Of a stretch of 64,000 nt of DNA, positions 22,277 through 34,669 are shown piece by piece. Location: NCBI GenBank assembly GCA_030737835.1, contig JAUJYN010000020.1, forward strand, positions 1,116,001-1,180,000, read 5' to 3'. The notes beneath the pieces were generated by a model that searched no databases, had not been told where the DNA came from, and was given only the letters and a program-made list of their open reading frames with translations. The translations under genes and the position numbers were made by a program. The stretch comes from Acorus gramineus. Lineage: Eukaryota > Streptophyta > Magnoliopsida > Acorales > Acoraceae. The first letter of the stretch is position 1, and every line of letters begins with the position of its first letter.

Positions 22277-24906
22277 TGTCACGCCCCAGGGCGGCCGTCC
22301 CCGTACGTGGCAAATATATATAATATCAGCAGTCTATACAGGAGATCAATAAAATACTCTAAACAACATCGAAAATGACAACACAATCAATAATGTAGCT
22401 GACATAATATATATATACATATAGCGGAAGCTTAAGGACGAGTCTGTAATTCAAAGACATATTACAGACTCGAATACATAATCAACTGTCCTGGAGAGCC
22501 AATATAAACAAAGACATCCAATACAAGTGTTGTGCCCAAGCACGGATAACAATACATACAAGCAAGAAGGGGATGCTGATGGCCTCTCACTCGCAGAACC
22601 CAAAACGTGACGCTGCTCCGCTACTGCTGTGATGCCTCGGGGAGCTCCTCCTTCAGATCCGACTCAGATACAACTGGAGGAAAAGAATATGCGAGGGGTG
22701 AGCCACACGCTCAGTGAATGGCACAATCTATGCAACACAACTCATATTAACCTTAAAATAATTAAAGTCCCTAAACGGGAGTAATTACACAATGTAGTGG
22801 GTCGTAACATCGCAGACCCACCCCACCCTCACCCTTACCCTTTAAGGGGTGACATGGGCCTTTTGGGACAGACTAGACTGCTCTCCACCCTTGGTCCACC
22901 GGTAGCCTCTCCCACACTCCGTAGCCTCTACCTGGTATACTCCCACGATCAGCACCCTCCAAACGCATCGGAGGTATCTACAGATGGGAGCCCTCTGTCA
23001 GGACAGCTTTCCAACACCGGGGAGTCCCTACTCGGATCCAACGAAGGGGAGAAAATACCCTACCCACACGGATACGATCCTTTGGATCCGTCGACAACGA
23101 TTCCTAACATTTCTAATGTCATGAATTCTCAAGAATTCCTCCAGGCGCATAACTAAGATGCGGGGAAACATATATTATAACAACAAGGTTATAATATTCT
23201 CTAAGGCATGCTTATAACAATATATTCTCATTTGATTTAAATAAATTAAACTAAATGGGAAACATGCGTAGGTCAAGGCTTTCCAAGCATGGGACATGGT
23301 CTCTAGGCATGTGTGGGCCTCTATACATGATATATGGATGTATATCCCTAGCATACAAGGTCTAATATGGCATGGTCACATCATATTAAAACATGCATTA
23401 CATAGTTTTTCATTTAGCACAAGTTAATATACAATTATGGTGCCCCAGGGGAGGGCAATGCACGCCTACGTGCATCGAACGCCTCCCTACTGGTTGGATT
23501 GACCCACTCGACGAAACCCGGGTCGTTGCGTGACCGTTCGCCAAGATCTGCAAGACATGGGCATTCAATATGGTGAGTAAACTACACAATATACATGAAA
23601 TTTATTAGAAATACCAAATACTCGGACAAGCATGCATACGGACTCGCACGCATGCGAGCACGCACGTACGCACGCGAGTCCGAGTGCCCCGACACCCACC
23701 CGAACCCTCGGGCAGCCACACACATGGCCCCCCTCACGCGCATGCACGAATGCGCAAGCACGCATGCGCCCCAGCACCCATGGCGCACTGCCCGCACGCC
23801 TACCCGCGCGCCCAGACGCGTTGCCTCGCGAGCGCGCAAGCGGCACGCACCGCGCGCCCTCGCGCGCACTGCGCGCCCGCGCAGAACCCTGCGCGCACGC
23901 CCGCGCACCTGAGCGTACGCGCGCGCCCCGTCTGCGCGCTCCAGCGCCCGCCTGCACGCGTAGACGAGCGCGCATGCGCGCGGATGGCTCTGCGCACGCG
24001 CCCGAACCCCTTCTACCCCCTCCTCAGCCCACCCACACCCCCTACCACCCATGCAAGGCATGCATGACCACTTAAACACCCTAACAATCATCTAAACAAG
24101 CTAAGGGAGGAGGAGGACTTACCAACAAGGAGGGGAAGGAAAAGGGAGGAAGCTCGGGTGCCCTTTGCGCACCAAACCACCACGACCGCCACCACCAAGA
24201 CCACCACCTCCTCAGCCACTCTCAAGCCCTAAAAATGGCTGAAAACAGGGGTGGGGGAAGCCATGAGAGGGAGATAGAGAAAAGGGAAAACAAATCAAAC
24301 ACCATACAAAGGTAGCACACACACATACCTCCACTTCTCCTCTCTAGGGTTTTCTTCTTCTTCTACTACCTCTAATGGAACAAAAGGAAAGAAGAGGGAG
24401 TGAGTGATGGAGTGTGTGAGAGGGAGATGGAGATGGGGGAAAAGAAGGGGGACGCCTAACACTAGTGACCACACACACACACTACACTCACACACACACA
24501 CTCATTAATGAACAATTAGGGTTGGTGGGGCTTGACTTTGAGTCAACCCAGCCACACAAAAAAAAAATATTTGACCAATTCAATGGTCAAATTTGACTTG
24601 GTCCAAGTCTTCTTGACTTGGTCAAGTCCCCCCTTTGACATTCCAAATTGGTCAAAACCCGGATACGATTCGCAACTGCCAAATTTCTAAAACGTTACCG
24701 GAATTCGATGAAATTTTCGTGAGTGGTTCGAAATGGCATCAGGACACATAATGTGCAGTTAGATTTTTAATCGGAATACTCGAGCTCATACAGATAGCTA
24801 AAAGTCTAAAATTTTAGCGGTTCCGATAAAAAAAAAGAAAAATTGGAAAACTGCCAGAAATGTCCCAAAGGTGACCAAAAAGGCTAAAAGTGACACATAT
24901 ATAACA
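22277..24906 (-). repeat. 5' LTR of element 2 (subfamily A, 2630 bp)
   Basis: It runs from TGTCACGCC to ATATAACA on the plus strand and is closely similar to 14758-17381. The CpG core is at about 23630-24010. Confidence 0.93.
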
Positions 24907-27268
24907 ACTTAATGCCCAAGCTACCGGTTTAACAAAACCGATACAACAAATGAATTCTCCTGAATTCCATTCAAGTGCATCACACGGACGCAGGGGCAAT
25001 TACATCGCTCGGACACAAACTAATGAGGTACATCCCAACAACGGGTCGTACCCACGCCTATTTCAGATAGGCCTATTTAGTATTAACATATGTGTATATA
25101 TAACAGGAGAATCATATCATAGCTATGTGCATGAACCATATGCACGATCATCTAACAATTGATTATAAGGGTAACCCCTAACATGGATTTACATCATAAA
25201 CAGCATGCATACAAGGTATGGCCATTATTCATATAAGCACACAAGGCATAACTTAAGCATGCGTTGGATATCACCAACTTAAAAAGAAAGGGTCAAGCGC
25301 GATCTCGCGCACTAACAGGTGCATGCCAATATTCCAAACGAACCTGAGTCAAGTAGGAAATCGCATCTACTTACTCAGTTCGTGCAGAGGGAGAGGGCGA
25401 GAGAGATCATCATCTCATGAAGTTGGTCATAGCTTTTGCCCCATTAGCATGGGCGCAACAACTACACCACGCCCTCGAGTCTTATCGCAAGGGAATATTA
25501 GGCAGGTGCCCGTTATTAACCCAGACTTAATCATGCTGGATATTCCAATTAATATGGTGGGAGTAGTATTATAATACTACCTAAGGCATGCCCTATTCTA
25601 TACATCCGTACACATTACAGAAATATATGCCCATACTAGAGGGGCGCATGCGATACAATCATTCATACATGGATACAATACATGCAATATAAGCCTAGCA
25701 TGCAAGATATCTAACATATTATAGTTTAAGCATGGCCATACTACTTATCTACACAAGTAGTATAGCTAGGATGCCCCATCGATGCGTGACGCACGACTAC
25801 ACGCGTCGAGCGCATCTCGAGGGGGGGGATTGGATCAAACCACTCACAGATACCCGGATCGTCGCGCGTCCGGTCTACGAGATCTGTAAAACACAACCAA
25901 TGATCCACAATTAAAATATGAAACCTCCTATCACACATATAAGCCTACTTCATGAAGGCCCTAACCCCTGACACTTCCATATTATCACCCAAGACACATG
26001 CACCCAACTCCTTGACACTCAACCAAGCAAAACTGCCAAACCTGCTGCAACCAGCCCTACTAATTGGTCTCCACAGCACCCAATACACTTCCAAAAATTA
26101 TTAAATAATTCATGCACATTCTCTGATATGCTGGGATCATAATCAATGAAGACATTAGAACCTAATTTTTCCTCTACAAGCCCGAAACAAATTATTTCCA
26201 GAAGCAGGTCAATTCCTACGCGAATCTGGACAGGCCATGCAAAACTGGTTCTAACTTACACCACAGATATCGTAATGACCCCAAATTTCATATATAACAA
26301 CTAGACAAATAGATGATCATATCATATGCAGACATAATCCTAAAAATGTGCCTCTAAATACTAGATTCACTGAGATCTTTAAAATACAGAGTGCTGCCTT
26401 ACCAAAACTAGGGGAGGGAAATGGGGAGATGCGTGGTTCTCGACACACCCACGACCACCTCAACCACCACACCACTACCACCACCTCATCAGCATCTCCT
26501 CAAGCCCTTCATGGCAGAAAACAGGGTGCAAAGGGGGCATGAGAAGGGGATAGAGAGAAGAGAAACAACAACAACAACAACAACACATACTCACCCTTTC
26601 TCACTCTTTCTTGTACTTCTTCTTCATCTTTTCCTCCATTAACAACACACACACAACCAAAAAAACAGAGAGGGAGAGGGAGACGAGAGTGAGAGGTTTC
26701 CACACAAAGGGGGCTTTAAATGGAAATAAAGTGAGTTGGTGGGGGGGACAAGACCAAATCGTCCCTGACCAGAAATTCTGGACGGGCTTCACTAGAACAG
26801 CCATAACTTCCACGATATAGCTCCGAATTGCACAATTCAAAATCCTTTGGAAAGCCAAGCAGATTCCCTACAACTTTCATGTTTATGCCAAGATTAAATA
26901 ATCCCTCCAGCTATTCCTAAATGTGAGCTAAACATTGAACAGGGCTGCTGCCAGAATTTTTCATCCCCGGGGTATACTTGGAAAAATACCCATAACTTTT
27001 ACTACATGAATCAAGTTGATCTAATTCCACTTTTGTATGAAAGCTAACTCAAAACTGAGCATCTCATGATAAAATCATATTTAAACCTCTTCATCTTGGA
27101 TATTAACAAAATTAAATCCAAATACCAAATCAGAAATGCAAACTTCTAGGAGAAAAATTATGTAGCCAAATCTTCAATAGGAGCACTCCAACTCCTATAG
27201 GTAGCTAAAAGCTAAAATTTTAGCGACTCTGATAAAAAAATAAGGCTCCAAATGACACTGGCATAACA
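24907..27268 (-). repeat. B-type LTR, minus strand, right piece
   Basis: It continues the LTR cut at 14757 and ends GGCATAACA, the complement of the B-type start TGTTATGCC. It contains the GAATTCTCCTGAATTCC segment and the GATAAGACTCGAGGGCGTGG-type region, both shared with 47600-48180 in the opposite direction. Confidence 0.86.
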
Positions 27269-29027
27269 CGGCGATGTGTCTTCACCTCATCCTCACCCTC
27301 ACCCTTTAGAGGTGACATAGGACTTTTGGAAGAGATTAGACTGATCTACACCCTTGGTCCACCAGTAGCCCTTTCCCCGCTTAGCCTCTATCTGGTATAC
27401 TCCCACGATCAGTATGTTCCCAAACACATCGGTAGTATCTACGGATGGGAGCCCTCTGTCAGAACAGCTTTTCCAACGTCGGAGAGTTCCTACACGGATC
27501 CAACGAAGGGGAGAACGATTTCACGCTCGCAATATCATTCGTTAGCCCTCTCCCGGGTAGCCTCTATCTGGTATACCCCCATGGTCAGTACATCTTTCCG
27601 CATGCATCGATAGTACCTACAGGTGGGGGCCCTATGTCAGGACAGCTACAACCCGACCCGCTTCAACACGGACGCATTGGGAGGAAACACTCCATGTTCG
27701 CAAAGCGAACCCAATGGAATGACAACTACTCTCGATAATCGCCGAACTTAATGCCAAAGCTACCAGTTTAACAAAACCGATACAACAAATGAATTCTCCT
27801 GAATTCCATTCAAGTGCATCACACAGATGCAGGGGCGATTACATCGCTCGCACACTAACTAATGAGGTACATCCCAACAATGGGTCATACCCACACCTAT
27901 TTCAGATAGGCCTAATTAGTTTTAACATGCGCGTATATATAACAGGAGAATCATATCATAGTTATGTGCATGAAACATATGCACGATCATCTAATAATTG
28001 ACTATAAAGGGTAACCCCTAAAATGGATTTACTTCATAAACAACAAATCATACAACATGCATACAAGGTATGGCCCACTTAAACATGCATACATGGCCAT
28101 TAATCATATAAGCACACAAGGCATAACTTAAGCATGCGTTGGATATCACCAACTTAAAAGGGAATGGTCAAGCACGATCTCGCGCACTAACAGGTGCATG
28201 CCAATATTCCAAATGAACCTGAGTCGAGTAGGAAATCGCATCTACTTACTCAGTTTGTGTTAGAGGGACAGGGCGAGAGAGAGATCATCATCTCTTGAAG
28301 TTGGTCATAGCTTTGTCCCATTAGCATGGGCGCAACAACTACACCACGCCCTCGAGTCTTATCGCAAGGGAATATTAGGCAGGTGCCCGTTATTAACCCA
28401 GACTTAATCATGCTGGATATTCCAATTAATATGGTGGGAGTAGTATTACAATACTACCTAAGCCATGCCTTATTCTATACATCCATTCACATTACAGAAA
28501 TACATGCCCATACTAGAGGGGCTCATGCGATACAATCATTCATACATGGATACAATACATGCAATATAAGCCTAGCATGCAAGATATCTAACATATAATA
28601 GTTTAAGCATGTCCATACTACTTATCTATACAAGTAGTATAGCTAGGGTGCCCCATCGGTGCGCGACGCATGACTACGCGTGTCGAGCACATCTCGAGGG
28701 GTTGGATCAAACCACTCACCGTAACCCAGGACCTCGCGCATCCCATCCGACGAAATCTGCAAGGTAAGGGCATCTAATTTGGTGAGTAACATCACATTAT
28801 AACACTTAGAAATTACTAGAAATACCAAAGACTTAGACATGCACGCATACGGGCTCGCACGCATGCCCGAGTTCCCCAGCACCTACCCGAGCCCCTGGGC
28901 AGCCCCATGCGTGCCCCTGCACGTGCGTGCACGGGCACGCACACGCACGCGGGCACTGACGCTCTGCCGCAAGCCCAGGCGCGCCCAGACTCGTTGCCCC
29001 GCGCGCGCTCGCGCGAACCTACGCGCT
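27269..29027 (-). repeat. B-type LTR fragment, minus strand, cut on both sides
   Basis: It begins CGGCGATGTGTCTTCACC, matching an internal LTR position (compare 14275), and runs to a CpG-rich core that stops abruptly at 29027. The left boundary fits the point at which the preceding LTR inserted. The right boundary abuts the first base of a forward LTR. Confidence 0.82.
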
Positions 29028-31633
29028 TGTTATGCCTGTGTCATTTGGAGCCATTTCGATTAAGCCTTGGTCACATCTGGGTCATTCAGGGCCTTTTAAT
29101 TTTTCAATCGGAGTCGCTAAAATTTTGGCTTTTAGCCACCTGCGGGAGTTAGAGCACTCTGATTGGAAATCTTATTATGGGTCCTGGTACCGTTTAGTAC
29201 TACCCATAAAAATTTCATCGAATTCTGGTAACATTTTGAAAAATATGCAGTTCCGAATCGCATCCGGGTTTTGAGAGTTCCTGGTGGGTCGAATAGTGTG
29301 AGATATTTTGGGGATGTGGTGACCCTTGGTAACCTTACCCCCACCTTGCTTGGGGAGGAAGAAACCATTGGTTATTTGGTTTGTGTGTGGGTGAGCCTAA
29401 CCCTAACCTCACCCCCCCTTAAGGTCACCCCAAAACACTATTTGGGCATGAAAAAGACCTTTTTGCCCTCTCTCTCTCTCCCCCTCTCTCCCAACTCGTG
29501 GAACACTTTCCCTCCCTCTCTTTAAGCTCTCTTTCTCTCTTTCAAACACTCCCCAAGTGTTTGATTTGATGCCAAGGAGAAGAAGATGGAGCAAGAAGAG
29601 GAGGTGCAAGTGCATGAAGGTGAGATTTGTGTAATTGTTGTTGTTGTTGATCCTCCTCTCTCTAGCTCCCTTTTCATGTCCTTCCCCCCCTGTTTTGCAG
29701 CCAAAGGAGGCTGAGGAGGGCTGTGGAGGTGGTGGTAGTGGTGGTGGTGGTTGAGGTGGTCGCGGGTGCATCGAGGGCCCCTGAATCTCCCCCTTTCATT
29801 CCCCCTCCCTAGGTGAGCTCTTCCCCTTCTTTTCTTTGGTTTTTTCATGGCTTAGGGGTTGTTGGGGAGTCATGCATGCTAGGTAGTTGGTTTAGGGTGA
29901 GTGAGAAGTGAGGGGAAGGGGTTATAAGTGGCTAAAAGGGGTTAAGAATGGCTGGGCGCGCGCAGGGGTCTGTCTGCCCGCGTGCGCGCGTGCAGATGGG
30001 CGCTGGCAAGGGCAGGCGGGCGCGTGCGCGTGCGCGCGGGCGCGCTGGTCCGCGCGGACACTGACAACGAGCGGGGTGTGCGCAGGGCGTGCGCGCGCGT
30101 GGGGCAGGTTGTCTGGGCGGGTCTGGGCGCGCGGCTGGGTGCCAGTGCGCGCGCGCGCGTGCGTGCGCGTGCTGGGGCATGCGCGGGGCTGCCCAGGGTC
30201 TCGGGTAGGTGCTGGGGCACTTGGGCATGCGTGCGTACGCGCGTGCTCGCATGCGTGCGAGCCCGTATGTGTGCGAGCCCGTATGCGTGCATGTCTAAGT
30301 CTTAGGCATTTCTAGTAATTTCTAAGTGTTATAATGTGTTGTTACTCACCAAATTTGATGCCCTTACCTTGCAGATCTCGTCGGATGGGATGCGCGAGGT
30401 CCCGGGTTGAGGTGAGTGGTTTGATCCAATCTCCCCCCCCCCCTCGGGATGCGCTCGACGCGCGTAGTCGCGCATCGCGCATCGATGGGGCATCCTAGCT
30501 ATACTACTTGTGTAGATAAGTAGTATGGCCATGCTTAAACTATAATATGTTAGATATCTTGCATGCTAGGCTTATATGGCATGTATTGTATCCATGTATG
30601 TATGATTGTATTGCATGCGCCCCTCTAGTATGGGCATGTATTGCTGTAATGTGTATTGATGTATAGAATATGGCATGCCTTAGGTAGTATTGTAATACTA
30701 CTCCCACCATATTAATTGAATATCCAGCATGATTAAGTCTGGGTTAATAACGGGCACCTGCCTAATATTCCCTTGCGATAAGACTCGAGGGCGTGGTGTA
30801 GTTGTTGCGCCCATGCTAATGGGGCAAAGCTATGACCAGCTTCATGAGATGATGATCTCTCTCGCCCTCTCCCTCTGAACGAACTGAGTAAGTAGATGCG
30901 ATTTCCTACTCGACTCAGGTTCGTTTGGAATATTGGCATGCACCTGTTAGTGCGCGAGATCGCGCTTGACCCTTTCTTTTAAGTTGGTGATATCCAACGC
31001 ATGCTTAAGTTATGCCTTGTGTGCTTATGATTAATGGCCACGTATGCAGGATTAAGTGGGCCATACCTTGTATGCATGTTGTATGATTGCTGTTTATGAT
31101 GTAAATCCATGATTAGGGAGTATCCCTATGATTAATTGATATGTGATCGTGCATATGGTTCATGCACGTAGCTAAGATTTAATTCTCCTATAAAATATAT
31201 GCGCATGTTAAAACTAATCAGGCGTGGGTATGACCCGTTGTCGGGTTGTACCTTATTAGTTAGAGCGCTAGCGATGTAATCACCCCCATGCATCCGAGCG
31301 ATGCACTCGTTTGGAATTCAGGAGAATTCATTATCTTATCGGTTTTGTTAAACCGGTAGTTGTGGCATTAAGCTAGGCCTACCCGTGCTAGGCGTGTATA
31401 TGAACCGCCTGTTGGGTTATGTGCCTTGGGATTATTTCTGCGTGAGAGCAGAGGCAACCCCCTTGTGTCCAAGCAACGCAACCGTGTGGGAGTACAATAG
31501 TATTCGATTTCATCGATATATGATTATCGAGAGTAGTTGTTTTTCCATTGGGTTCGCTTTGCGAACATGGAGTTTCCTCCCAATGTCATCCGTGTTGAAG
31601 CGGGCCGGGTTAAAGCTGTCCTGACAGAGGGCT
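29028..31633 (+). repeat. B-type LTR, plus strand, left piece (interrupted by element C)
   Basis: It begins TGTTATGCCTGTGTCATTTGG and follows the full-length B LTR at 45951. It has donor-like AAG|GTGAGA near 29618 and acceptor-like TTTGCAG near 29700, the CpG core at 29950-30290, and the reiterated module starting at 31615, which is split by element C. It continues at 37159. Confidence 0.88.
31629..31633 (+). repeat. Target site duplication GGGCT of element C (left)
   Basis: GGGCT precedes the TGTAACG terminus and is repeated at 37154-37158 after GTTACA. Joining the flanks would recreate the CTGACAGAGGGCTCCCATCC sequence seen elsewhere. Confidence 0.95.
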
Positions 31634-33967
31634 TGTAACGTCTCTGTATTTTTAGCCTTATATATTTATTTTAAATATATAATGGAAATTTTAATTGAAA
31701 TTTAATTATTTCATTTTTTTGATTTGGCGGTAGGCCTAAATGGGTCCAATTTGATTTATAATTATAAAAATTATAAATTGATGTGAAAATATTTATTTTA
31801 TATTTTTTTGGAGATCTTTATAGTCTCAAGATATTTTGGTTGAAATTTGGTGAGATTCGGAATTCGAAAAATTATGTTTTTAGGATTTTGTGTTAAGTTA
31901 TTGGGCCCAGGGATCTAGTTGCGAATCCAAAATATCTTTTAATAGGATTCAGGGATCTGTTTGTAAATCGGATAGGGATCTTTCTGTAAATCGGATAAGG
32001 ACCTAGTTGTAAACCCGTAATACTTGAGGGGTCGTTTTGTAATTTGGTCAAAACCCCTTTTATAACACGTTTTGGGTTAGGGTTTGCATCAGAATTCTCA
32101 TGAGGCATGAAGGGTGTGGATCACCTAGCTCTACCCGTCGAGCACTACAAGGTGATAAATCTTTCTCTATTGATTTTTATTGTTTAGTGTTTCAATTTAG
32201 TTTGGTTAGGAGATGATTGTGTCAATCGATTATTTGGGGAAGAAGGTTGATGGATTAGGGTTAGGGTTTGATTGATTTTAAATAGATGATGTTTTTATTA
32301 GATTTCAATGGATCTCAAAGGATTTCTTAAGATCAAACTAGATTTATTGGTTTTGGGATTTAAGGGTTATTTTCGGGTTGATTGTATACCTGATCATTAA
32401 ATCGTGTTTTTGACTATGATAGAGTCGTTTATGGGAAAATTGTATTTCACAAACAGAAATAGATTTCGAAAAGATCTTTCCAACGAATCATGAATCGTCC
32501 GATTTGGAGTTACAGGTATAAAGTTATGATTTTTCAAAGATTTCTGTGCAGTTTCCTAGAATTTAAATATTTTGCTTTATGACCAAGTTTGATGAATTTT
32601 AGAGATTAAAGAGATCCCAAATGGATGTTTAATGAGTATAATTTGATTTGTGGGTTTTGATGATTTTATTGATCTTGGTGACTCAAATTGGATCTTAAAT
32701 CAATTAATTTGGTTTAGTGGGATCAATGAATATTAATTGAATATTATTGTTATTTGGATGTAAATTGATTGGATTGAGTTATTTGAATCATTGGAGTTGT
32801 AGTTGAGCATCATCGGATTTGTCTAAATATTTATTCGAGGATTGATCGATTATATGGGCCTTATGAATTAAATGGATACTGATTATCTGATAATTGTGAT
32901 ATATGAATACTTTAATATTTATTTGGAATTGGGATTTTTGTTAGGCCTTTAAGGTGAGTTGCGGATTGTAGGTCTATTTGGTACGGGCTCTTGGGATTAT
33001 TGGGCGGAGTGTTGTTGTAAGTTATTTGTCAGTTGTTTGTCATGATTGAATGATTTTCTTATTTATTGATTTCATAATTGTTATGCTAGGTTATCCACGT
33101 GCGAGTGTGTAGCGTTTATGCACGTGCATTGGTTTGTATTGCGTGGACTGGAGGTGAGTGGACTTGAGTTTCATATGTAGTTTCAAAAGAATATATTATG
33201 TATTCATGCTAGGACCATCTATTTTGTGGAATATAACTGCTAGTTTTGAAATAAAAATATGAGCATGCATTTTTTTGAGATATTTATCATGAATTGATTG
33301 GTGTGTTGAGATTTTTGCATGCTCTATTCTTTTGTGAATTTTAAAGATATGATAGGTTATCAATGCATCCATTCCGTCTAGGTGGCTCAGTCTTGGTGGC
33401 CAACGTCTAGGTGGGCGTACGTCTACGTGGCCAGGTTCAAGAACGTAGGACCCAAGTCTTTGTGGTTATGTCTAAGTGGCCATGCCTGTGAAAGGCCTCG
33501 CGAGCTAGGTGCTACGAAGACGGACATGCATGTTCATGGTGTTGCATGCATCATGTTGGATAGGATTTGTGTGCGTGTGTATATATATTATTGCATGTCT
33601 TGGTGGCCTTGTTGTATATTTATTTTTTTGATATATTACATGTCTGTGTAGACATATTACGATATTGATATTTTGAATATAAATGTACTAACAAGATGAT
33701 GATGGTCCATTCACTGAGCGTGTTGTAGCTCACCCCTCTCTTCCCAACCTTTCAGATTAGCTGTTGGTGGTTGTCGATCTCGTTAAGGCGTTGGAGGTTG
33801 AAGCTCGTATTTTATTTCTGGAGCACTAGACTTGTGTAAAAGGTGTTGATCATTTCTTTGGCATGTAGAGGACCCATATGTATGATAGTGTGGATATATA
33901 AATTTAGTTGTTCCCGATGTATATTGAATTTGTGTTGGATTTTGGCCTTGACCATATATGTATAATT
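31634..33967 (+). repeat. 5' LTR of element C (3' end truncated)
   Basis: It aligns with 34670-36999 at nearly equal length, then diverges at TGTATAATT. It contains short repeated GGGATCTGTTTGTAAATCGG-like units (about 31911-32020) and a degenerate GTCTAGGTGGC repeat (about 33376-33485). Confidence 0.92.
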
Positions 33968-34656
33968 GCCCATTTTGTGTTGTATAAGTTGGACCATTTA
34001 TGGTATGGGACGTAAATGGACCTGACTTGTACAATTTGGATGAATATGGTTTTTCTTAATTTGTTTTCCTGTCATTGTTTGTATGGTATAAGTTGGATTA
34101 CCTGTAGAATGGGACATAGGTAGGCCTAGCTTATACAAATGATTGTGTGCAATTTATGTGTATTGTTGATCTTGCTTATATTGTATAAGTTAAAACACCT
34201 ATAGTGTGGGGCGTAGGTGGGTTTGACCTATACAGTAATTGTTGTGATTTGTGAATGTCTTATTGTTTTTGTCTATGTCATATAAGTTAATCCACTTGTC
34301 ATTTGGGTCACTGTATATATGAGAGTGGTGCAGCGGAAGCATTGTGGACCAAGCTTGTATGATTGTTTTGTTATGTTGTCATTGTATGTTGTTTGTTTCG
34401 GTATAAGTTGGAATTTCAATGTGGAGCATTGGTCGTTTTACTTATACACTTGTTTGTTCGATTGTTTGCGGTGTATAAGATGGATTCTTATACCATTGTC
34501 TGTATTTGTTGTGATTGCTGTGTGTGTGTCAGAATCATTAACTGACTCATACATTTATTGTTTGAATGTATGATTAATGATTGTTTTGTTATTATAGGAT
34601 GTCGTATGTCTTCTATTTTGTGTTTCTCCTTTGAATTTAGAGGACTAAATTCCTTT
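33968..34656 (+). repeat. Degenerate tandem repeat, residual interior of element C
   Basis: Units of roughly 100-110 bp each begin near TGTATAAGTTGGA and contain GGGACGTAGGTGG and a TTATACA or CTGTACA-type end. Recognisable units begin near 33984, 34090, 34180, 34278 and 34400. No conserved protein is encoded. Confidence 0.7.
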
Positions 34657-34669
34657 AAGGGGGGGAGAA
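34657..34669 (+). promoter_or_regulatory. Polypurine tract of element C
   Basis: AAGGGGGGGAGAA directly precedes TGTAACG of the 3' LTR. Confidence 0.92.

Larger units (their letters stand above)
14758..24906 (-). mobile_element. Element 2: Tekay/Del-like chromovirus, complete but decayed (minus strand)
   Basis: Two full LTRs (14758-17381 and 22277-24906, about 2.6 kb each) flank a 4.9-kb interior with primer site, gag, pol, chromodomain and purine tract. The coding region is close in sequence to element 1 but carries many lesions. The two LTRs differ by scattered substitutions and small indels, so it is not a very recent insertion. It lies inside a B-type LTR, which is older. Confidence 0.94.

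Noticed and set aside
33382..33651. 89-codon frames in both LTRs of element C (also 36414-36683)
   Set aside because: They are conserved only as part of the LTR pair; they arise from a degenerate GTCTAGGTGGC repeat and have no recognisable domain.
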